The notes below the pieces were generated by a model, which was given only the letters and a program-made list of their open reading frames with translations, made no database searches and was not told where the DNA came from. The translations under genes were made by a program, and so were the position numbers. Positions 56,824 through 64,000 of a stretch of 64,000 nt of DNA are shown in pieces. The stretch comes from Ectobius pallidus (lineage: Eukaryota; Arthropoda; Insecta; Blattodea; Ectobiidae): positions 806,001 through 870,000 of the forward strand of contig CAXKWD010000007.1 in NCBI GenBank assembly GCA_964059195.1, read 5' to 3'. Each line of letters begins with the position of its first letter. The first letter of the stretch is position 1.

Positions 56824-57525
56824 TCTATACGTATAAAGGCTTTATCCTGACTGACTGACAGAGAAACAACGTAGAGCCTAAACTATAACACGTAGAGACT
56901 TGGAATTTTGACAGTCCCTTCGTTTCATGAAGTAGGTGCTCACTAAGAATGGATTTTTATTTTTTAAAAATTGAATATGCCAAAAATTAAAATGTTTTTG
57001 AGAATACTTAATCCATTTTTACACAGAATTATCAAATCCAAATCACAGTTCACTTGACAACAGTGTATTGTTGGCAGTGTTCACATAACCCTTTGGAAAT
57101 AAATGAAACGATACTAGACAAATTAGAAAAATATCAATATAATCCATGTTATAAATAAATATTAAAGAATGAAATCCACGAAAATAATGCAGTCACATAA
57201 CTTTCTCTACCCTGGACATAGAGAAAACAATACGAGGTATGGTAATGTGTATATTATTATATCGCTGGTTTTTGGAGAGAGAAGTATGAAAGTGATATTA
57301 CATTTCTGTTTAATTTCATCCCCAAAACGGTTTTATGGTAACACAAGAGTGAGAAATGAAATATGCCGCAAAGACAGTACAATTTTAAGTTACCGGAATT
57401 TCTGTTTCTTCTTATTTGAATCCCTACCAGGCTTTGTGTGTACAAGCGATGGGATGCAAAATTCTACATCCTCTAAGAGCCATAAAAAGCTATACCAAGC
57501 GTTTTCTGAGGGAATAGTTTGAGTG

Positions 57526-58090
57526 TGACTATTCAACTCATACGCCGTGTGTTTGATATTGACCAATAACGTTAAGCAATTCCTCGGATATAGACCAATC
57601 ACGGCCGTTTATCTCGCAATATTCTTGTAGGAATCGCGAGGAGGGTATTTTATCGTGGTAAAACCAGCTGGTCGTTACTGGAGACGCGAGTATCAGTGTG
57701 CAGTGATTGATAGTCACTGTTGCCACTAAGCGGCATGAAATCAGATTATTTTATGCAACACAACTTATTTGGAAATTGAAATAATAGAAATGTACATTGA
57801 TTAAAAACACAATTTCGATTCGGTGCAAGCCAGTTCGTGTGCTTTTATTCTGTTCTGCTGTTAGCTTACCTGAATGAAGTTATATGCACTGGTGGTAGCA
57901 CTGATTACACCAAGGTAGCTCGAATCGATTCATGGATGGTTGATTCACAGTATGCCGTGATCTCGTAACTTTTATTTTTATTTTTATACAAGAAAGCACG
58001 AAAGTAATTATTATTTATATAATTCGTTACATTTTATTCATGGAATAGTCTTAATAAATCCAACTCGAGTGGGATTACCTATGATAAATC
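57526..58090 (+). repeat. 530-bp repeat, copy inside the Helitron
   Basis: This is the partner of 55578-56110. It starts 702 bp after the Helitron 5-prime end and stops about 100 bp before the terminal hairpin. Compared with the upstream copy it has a longer spacer with an extra GACCAATAACG. Confidence 0.65.
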
Positions 58091-58188
58091 GTTTTTCCTA
58101 TTTCATATTCTAAATACCTCTATAATGACCTATAATTTAAAAAACGAAAGTCCTTCATAAGATAATTTCCAATTACAAAATAAAAAAC

Positions 58189-58217
58189 CCCGGCGACGCC
58201 GGGCCTTTTAAGCTAGT
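58189..58217 (+). terminator. Helitron 3-prime hairpin and CTAGT
   Basis: Stem CCCGGC/GCCGGG with loop GAC (extendable to seven pairs), then CCTTTTAAG and CTAGT. It should mark the end of rolling-circle transposition. Confidence 0.8.
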
Positions 58218-58868
58218 TGTAAATATGAAAAAAAAAACACAAGCACACGCTTCTCTGTGTATAAACGGATAATTTAATTGTGATGAACTTAGTTTAGAAA
58301 TGAAGGACTGTTGTGGAAAAATAAACATTAGCATGGAAAACAGCTATTTAGTGTATAGTACAATCTGTGCAATACCATTGATAATTTGCACAGCAGATGA
58401 GCGGAAGTAATGTTGAGTCGTATCATTCATCCCCACCATCTCCTGTCTGTTGACAGGCATTTAATGTTCATTTATAGGAAGAAGGCTCTCTTCTCCATAT
58501 CCTGGTTACGCAAGAAACAAACATAACTTGAGCACAGGCCTAGCAATCAGCATTCTCAAACTGGATGTCTGTGTTCATTTATCTTCTTCACCCTTTGCTG
58601 TATCGACAGCTGGAAAATGTTTCAGCCAATAAATGTTCGGATTCGGTATTTAACGAGAAGCAAGATGAACCAACGCTTATTGATGGTGATGATGAAATGG
58701 CTTATGATTACGTAACAATAAAAATTTAATACAGTAGCAATATCATTATACTCAAATAGGCCTGCATATCACCCGTTTTCAAGTTTACATATTTTTGTTA
58801 AAATCGCTACTTAATCTTAAAGAAATTCTCGGTACTATAGCAATGTAGGATACAAGAAAAGTCTGCCC
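58218..58868. other. Intergenic, nothing recognised
   Basis: No frame above 60 codons and no repeat partner seen. Confidence 0.35.
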
Positions 58869-59050
58869 GTCTGTCTGTCTGTCTGTCTGTCAGTTAGTCC
58901 GTGTGTCTGAACGCGTTATAACTCAAATAGGTCTACGCTTTATCGGATTTTCATGAAACTTGGTATACGCATTTATAACGTCCCTCGGAAGAAGCCTATT
59001 GAATTTGGAACAAAACGGTTGATCGGTACGGAAATAAAGAGTAATTAACT
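58869..59050 (+). repeat. GTCT-rich dispersed repeat, family E copy 3
   Basis: A (TCTG)n run at 58869-58891 is followed by GAACGCGTTATAACTCAAAT, CTTTATCGGATTTTCATGAA and ACGCATTTATAACGTCC. It faces copy 4 at 59355. Confidence 0.6.
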
Positions 59051-59354
59051 GTCACATTTATTGTAATATAATTCTAAGCACTTTGATTTTCTCGCGGACA
59101 GCCAATCAGCGGCCGAGTTCCCGTAACTAATGTAAGCAATAAAAGTTCAGAATTATAAGTTTCTCGAAGTAGAAATAATAGGAGAAATTACTTATTAAAG
59201 AGCATGCTTTCATTTCCAGAAGTTCTATCCAGCTGGTAGTTTACATAAGTCTTATTATTTGCCCATTTGACATAATACAAACACAAAATTAATTTTGCAA
59301 TGCTTTTAAAATGATACAACATTGCATGACCCACAGTAACCTAAACATGAAGTA

Positions 59355-59535
59355 TCAAACTAGACATTAAATTGGGCATTACTCCGGTACCGGTCAACCG
59401 ATTTGGTCCAATATCAATAGGCTTCTTCCCATGGACGTTACAAATATGTACACCATGTTTTATTAATATCCTACAGAGCGTATTTGACACACGGACAGAT
59501 AGGCAGACGGACACACATTTTCCCGTCCACCACAC
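59355..59535 (-). repeat. GTCT-rich dispersed repeat, family E copy 4
   Basis: On the minus strand it reads GTGGTGGACGGGAAAATGTG, then degenerate TCTG/TCCG repeats and AAGAAGCCTATTGATATTGG, then CGGTTGACCGGTACCGGAGT. It lies inverted relative to copy 3, about 300 bp away. The minus frame 59685-59341 follows the repeat. Confidence 0.6.
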
Positions 59536-59857
59536 ATTCTCAGAAAGTACTATTTTTGCCCTTAATAGATATAATATGTTATTTATTTTTCTGTTAAATA
59601 AATAATTTAAACAAACATACAGCAGTTCAGTAAATAATAGTGGGTGGAATTGCGGGCACAGAAGTTTATTGATTGAAGATAACAAATACCATATCGCGAG
59701 ATGTCCAGCTAATGAAAATCACTACAGTAAACACAAGAGACAGAAAAAAGTATGTATCAATGAAGAACGTAAAAGAAATTAAAAATATTCGTGTTTAGAA
59801 CAATATTTTAACCCAATGTTGTGGCATCTCTTGTTGCATCGAAGACAGGCTAAACAT

Positions 59858-59938
<81 letters not shown>

Positions 59939-59944
59939 AGAAAG
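59858..59944. repeat. (GAAA)n microsatellite
   Basis: About 20 AAAG units with one end interruption. The opposite ORFs at 59779-60121 are products of this repeat. Confidence 0.95.
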
Positions 59945-62331
59945 GGTTGTAACATGAAGAAAGAAAGTTGTATGAAAAGAAAAGTCAGAACATTGAACGA
60001 AGCATCTAATCGATATGAACGGAAGAGAGGAGAGAAAAATCTATGTAAACAACCTGAGAATTCGGAGATGGTAATGGTGGATCTTCTAATGCCACTACAT
60101 ACCAACTCTCAGAGCTCTTAATTAAGACATTAAATTATAACGTCAAGGATCCAGTTCCTGAAACCTCTTCTGTATGTTGTGTGATGTTGACGAAACCGTA
60201 GGAGAAGTCGCTGGAAAGGAAATTTCCTTATGTTTCCTGAAATGAGATGCAGAGAAGATAATTGAAAATAATTTTGAAAGTGTGATAGTGTGGTCAGGCA
60301 ATGGACAAAGCTCAAATCTTAATCATGCAATGACCGTAAAGTGCTTTTGGTTGACTGTGGGAGGAAACATAATATAAATAAATCCCAAATATAATATGTG
60401 AAAAGGCCACATACGTATGGAGGTCAATAGCATTCACATATTAAGAGAGGGGAAGAGAAAGAACGTAAAGTGTCAAAATGACTTGTCAGAGAGTTTGGGG
60501 AAGATATAAGATTTTCCACAGTTTAGCAGTGTCAACTCTCCACTTGAAATTAATGATGAAACTGTTGCGTAATTGCTAAAAAAATTATCCTATAGGTAGG
60601 ACCTTACTACTATAACACATTATTGATGAAAACTAATTTCACGCAGTTGATATCCAAAGGAATAGACGATGACAACTTACTGTGACTTCAAATACGCCAG
60701 TCATTAGGGAACGAAATAGATCCATCACCTATTTACACTCTTATAGTGGATCCCAGAGGAGCAGGTTGCAAGGACCTTATCAAAATGACATTTTCTTGTT
60801 TATAAACATTTGCAAGAAAATATGTTACATTAGGTTAAAATGCCATATTAATTTTTTCCTTTTGTTCTTTTCTCATGTAAAAATGCTATTATTACATATA
60901 TCTTAACTTCATATGAGAGGTTTCAGACCTTAGAGCCATAAAATAATAAAATCATCTCTTTTGAGAAAAAATGATTTTATTGTAACTTAGTAAAAAAAAG
61001 CGTTTCTTAACAACAGTAAGTTGATATCATCAGCATTAAAATAAATTCTGAAGGAAAAAATTAACCAAAAATTAGACCTGACAGTTCTTTTAAAGATTTC
61101 CTTTTATAAAAATAAATTATGTGATTAAGAAGCAATGGTTTTCACGTAGGTATAGCGTTATAAGTAACACAAGGAAAATCAACTGTTTAGAATAGACAGC
61201 TATAACTTATGCAATGATTAAGTATATGTTTTAATGATCGAGTAAACAATTAACACGGTAATATTCCACTTACTGAGGTCAGCATAATGTGATTATTACA
61301 TTGGAAATAAAGTTAACAGATTTAGTTTCTGATAGGTTAGAACATGTGGGAGTGACAGCAAGGGAAGCAATGTTGTGTACTTCACAAACAACTGGTGCTT
61401 GAACCCAGCAAATTTAAAACGTGGTTGTCAGCTATTTACAACTTGTTGCTATGGATTTAAATTAGTTTGTGAACAAATTACTGTGTTAACATGCAAACAG
61501 ACAACTGCAGTAATATCATCATTGTCCACAGGGTGCTCAGTCATAAAAGTTATTCTTTCCGCAAGAAGTAAGTGAACTTTTCTACTTAGTGTTTTTCACC
61601 CAGTTTCTATTCATGGTAACATGGTGGAAAGTAATCAGTACCGGCATTCTAATTTTCATTACCACACTACTTACCACGCAAGAACTAAGTACCATGCAAC
61701 TTATAACTAATTGTAACTATTGGAATAACAACACATGCAATGAGCATTAACACCTTTTGAGAACAGTCAGAATAAAATAATGGCACACTTAGAGCCTAGG
61801 CTAACTGATGCGATATGTGAGATATCTCCAATTCGTCTTGTTTTCCTAATCTAGAATCTGTAAAACACACTTTCCACGTTTCCGAATATCACAATATCCA
61901 ATTCACTTCCGGGAAACTGGAAAGAACTCAATTATTTCAAAGGGAATATCTAATACATTTTGATGTTGAAGAATAATGCTCGTTAAGTGTAAATTTAATG
62001 TTACTATAGCGAAAAAAACAGAAAAGTGTAAATCTCAAGAATAATGCCAGTAAAACACTTCTTCTGTTTACTGTGATTTGATTGTCCTTTCTTTATCCAA
62101 CGAAACAAGTATTTTGTTTGTTGTGAATTGAGAAAAGTTGTACAACAGTTCAAATAAATCAGTAATAAACCACACAATTAATTCAACTAACAAACTAGTC
62201 TTATATCGACACTTGTTTTGAAATGGAGCTAGCAGTTTGTTTTTGTTAATGAAGGTGCATTTTATTACTGTATTACTGAATATAGGCTACTTTTATTGAT
62301 TGAGCAAAAATAATTATTTGCACAGAAGTAT
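59945..62331. other. Intergenic, nothing recognised
   Basis: About 2.4 kb of AT-rich sequence. Frames at 60130-60315 (-), 60682-60906 (+) and 61375-61575 (+) have no domains. Confidence 0.4.
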
Positions 62332-63181
62332 CAGGGCCCTATTTCATAAAAGTTACAATTTTACAGGTGACAGGTGACATAAAATTGTCTTACAGGTTTA
62401 CATTTTGACAATTGTGTTTTTCATAAAAGCTGACAACTTTACATAAATGTCATGACAATTTTGTAGATTTGTATGACAATTTTACATATTGTTGTTTCTC
62501 AAAACTTTTGAGTTTACAGGTAAAAGTCTGACAAATATGTCAAATCTTAGGATACCTATCATTTATGAAACATTAATTTTTGCTGACATATTTACAAATT
62601 TACGAAAATTGTAGAATTGTCATTACAGAAGTGACAGGCAATCTTTCATATGTAGGCCAACAGAGTAGGTTATGTAAATGTGTGGCATAACTTGGCAAAC
62701 TTTCTTGTGATTAAAACTTTGTTAATAAACTTGCTAAATTGTCTTGTTAATAATGAACACTAGTAGTAGTGATATTGGTAGTAGTGAAAGTGGTGAAGAA
62801 ATAGACATGAAACCATCCAGTGTTTTTAGGCAATGGATTAACCTAACTTTCAATTTCAGTGACTTTGTATTAAAAGAGAAATATAATTCAATTATTTTCG
62901 ATAGTAATAATCGATTGCTTAGGTATCATATTCGATGATGAGACACGTATGTGAAAGCCATCTACAGTGTACTAAAGTAATCTTAAGGTTTGACATAAAA
63001 TTGTCGCGTTTATGAAATGGGTTCTTTTAGTCTGACTATTTACATTAATTTGCCTGTAATATGAGGAAGAGTTGTAATATTTATGAAAAATATAATTGTC
63101 GTGACATATTGACAAATTTGTCAGACTTGACATAATTGTCGTATTTGTCACACCTGTAGAGTTTTATGAAATAGGGCCCTG
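62332..63181. mobile_element. DNA-transposon derivative with CAGGGCCC ends
   Basis: A perfect 20-bp inverted repeat, CAGGGCCCTATTTCATAAAA, lies at 62332-62351 and mirrored at 63162-63181. Inside, TGACAATTTTA-like and GTGACA motifs recur many times near both ends, as in subterminal transposase-binding repeats. No clear target duplication was found. The superfamily is uncertain (Harbinger, P and hAT all have CAGGG-type members). Confidence 0.8.
62744..62938 (+). CDS. Short ORF inside the CAGGGCCC element
   Basis: It encodes 64 residues with a Ser/Glu-rich start (SSSDIGSSESGEEID) and then QWINLTFNFSDFVLKEKYNS. It is nearly central in the element. It could be the N-terminus of a lost transposase, but I do not recognise a domain. 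Confidence 0.3.
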   Translation: MLIMNTSSSDIGSSESGEEIDMKPSSVFRQWINLTFNFSDFVLKEKYNSIIFDSNNRLLRYHIR

Positions 63182-63375
63182 GTGTGCATTCTGGTTGGTC
63201 GTTCTATGGTTATTTAACGACGGGGAAGTTCTGCATGTTAGGCCTGTGACCGTCGCCGGTGTGCCGAAATTTTGTCCTGCACACATAAATGCTATGACCT
63301 TCGTCAGGATCGAGCCCCCAACCTTGGGAACAGAAAACCTGCACGATAATGACTGAGCCACCGAGGACGACGGTT
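63182..63375 (-). mobile_element. tRNA-derived SINE, minus strand
   Basis: On the minus strand GGTGGCTCAGTCATTATCG (A box) begins near 63362, and GGCTCGATCC (B box) lies at 63317-63308. Its 3-prime end directly abuts the CAGGGCCC element at 63181, so one inserted at the edge of the other, or part of the SINE was lost. Confidence 0.6.
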
Positions 63376-64000
63376 ACCTTTTGGAAAGCTGTTGGGGAAC
63401 ATTATTTAAAAATTTGAAAAGTATATTGAGTGTTCAAGAGAGAGCTGCAGTTACTTCCGTTTAAGCCGGAAGATGAAAGGGTGAATAATACCGTTTTTGT
63501 GTAAGCACGGATATCCCAACAAGTCCCTGAACCACATTAGTTCAGATAATACGAGACTTGAACTGACTCTGTATGGAGAATGTAGATACAGTGATCTTAT
63601 TTTACAAACTTTACTGTTATAGTTTCAATGTCTTCCTTTCCAGAGAAAGCAATAAGCCAGTGCAACTCTTTCATGTGATTTCATCATTTTCCCAAAATTT
63701 CCTAGTCGAGTAAACATTGCGAAAACTTGATCCATTTCGTTCGAATAGGCCTATATTTTGTTTACTATTCGTTTTGTAAATGTAAGACCTCTTATCTTAC
63801 TTTTAACTTAAGTTAGTCATAAAAGAGGACTTCAAGTGTTTATAGTGCAATACTAATAACACAGACATTTCATAAAATACGTGAATTTTTCCCTCAAAGA
63901 GAGATGTTATAAAACTAGTGTAATTGGGGAGTCAAATAAAATTCTAAAACCTGGAATTCACTGAATATTCAGGAAGTGTGTTTATTTCAAGTTGTTTCAT
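63376..64000. other. Intergenic, nothing recognised
   Basis: AT-rich with no frame above 60 codons. Confidence 0.35.

Larger units (their letters stand above)
56824..58217 (+). mobile_element. Non-autonomous Helitron (1394 bp)
   Basis: It begins TCTATACGTATAAAGGC, preceded by A, and ends with hairpin CCCGGCGACGCCGGG (58189-58203), nine bases, then CTAGT (58213-58217), followed by T. 5-prime TC, 3-prime hairpin plus CTRRT and insertion between A and T are the defining Helitron marks. No Rep-helicase is encoded. Its 3-prime half (57526-58090) is a diverged copy of 55578-56110. The 117-codon frame at 57169-57522 has no domain I recognise. Confidence 0.82.

Noticed and set aside
59779..60121. 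Lys/Arg/Glu-rich and Phe/Leu-rich ORFs
   Set aside because: Translations of the (GAAA)n microsatellite and its complement.
1..64000. CRISPR arrays, rRNA genes, phage-like modules
   Set aside because: No regularly spaced repeats with unique spacers, no rRNA-like blocks and no prokaryotic gene organisation were seen.

Overview
This window looks like gene-poor, repeat-dense DNA from a large insect genome. It is AT-rich, has no long host open reading frames, and carries families common in arthropods: Gypsy LTR elements, non-LTR reverse transcriptases, Tc1/mariner, hAT, PIF/Harbinger, Helitron-like elements and tRNA-derived SINEs. The non-LTR fragments resemble reverse transcriptases I associate with cockroach and termite genomes, so a polyneopteran such as a cockroach is my best guess, but that is inference. 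No bacterial-style operons, CRISPR arrays, rRNA or complete tRNA genes were seen.

The best-supported object is a Gypsy-type LTR retrotransposon at 4356-11734. Its two 1303-bp LTRs start TG, end CA and show no difference by eye. A 4-bp GATT target duplication flanks it. The leader holds five tandem units resembling primer-binding sites for tRNA-Lys. Gag follows in two frame-shifted pieces (6292-6975, 6999-8510). A short overlap contains a TTTAAAC slippery heptamer and an 8-bp stem-loop placed as in -1 ribosomal frameshifting. Pol then encodes a retropepsin and only the first part of reverse transcriptase. The element is young but cannot copy itself.

Region by region: 1-4355 has an RT fragment (2365-2760), a GTCT-rich repeat (2795) and one copy of a 490-bp family whose inverted partner is at 40481-40967. 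11735-18260 has decayed repeats, an RT C-terminal remnant (14113-14683) and a 340-bp direct repeat pair (15516, 17915). 18261-20466 is a head-to-tail array of Helitron-like units. 20741-21057 is a SINE with an 11-bp target duplication. 22336-28290 holds four non-LTR remnants and a 499-bp hAT MITE with a perfect 8-bp duplication. 28320-36890 is mostly featureless. 36891-39032 has an inverted-repeat MITE and a dead mariner. 39712-39945 is an exon-like ORF. 43866-46141 has an inverted pair around an AT-rich minisatellite and an RT remnant. 46527-47799 is a second Helitron-like array, on the minus strand. 49879-50950 is the longest RT pseudogene. 51994-53988 is a PIF/Harbinger-type element. 56824-58217 is a Helitron with correct ends that shares 530 bp with the DNA upstream of it. 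62332-63181 is a MITE abutting a SINE.

No set of genes here forms a host pathway. The possible host signals are the exon-like ORF at 39712-39945, a CACGTG/CCAAT cluster near 1941, and the repeat pair with CCAAT motifs at 55578 and 57526. All coordinates and identities come from reading by eye; no alignment or database search was run.
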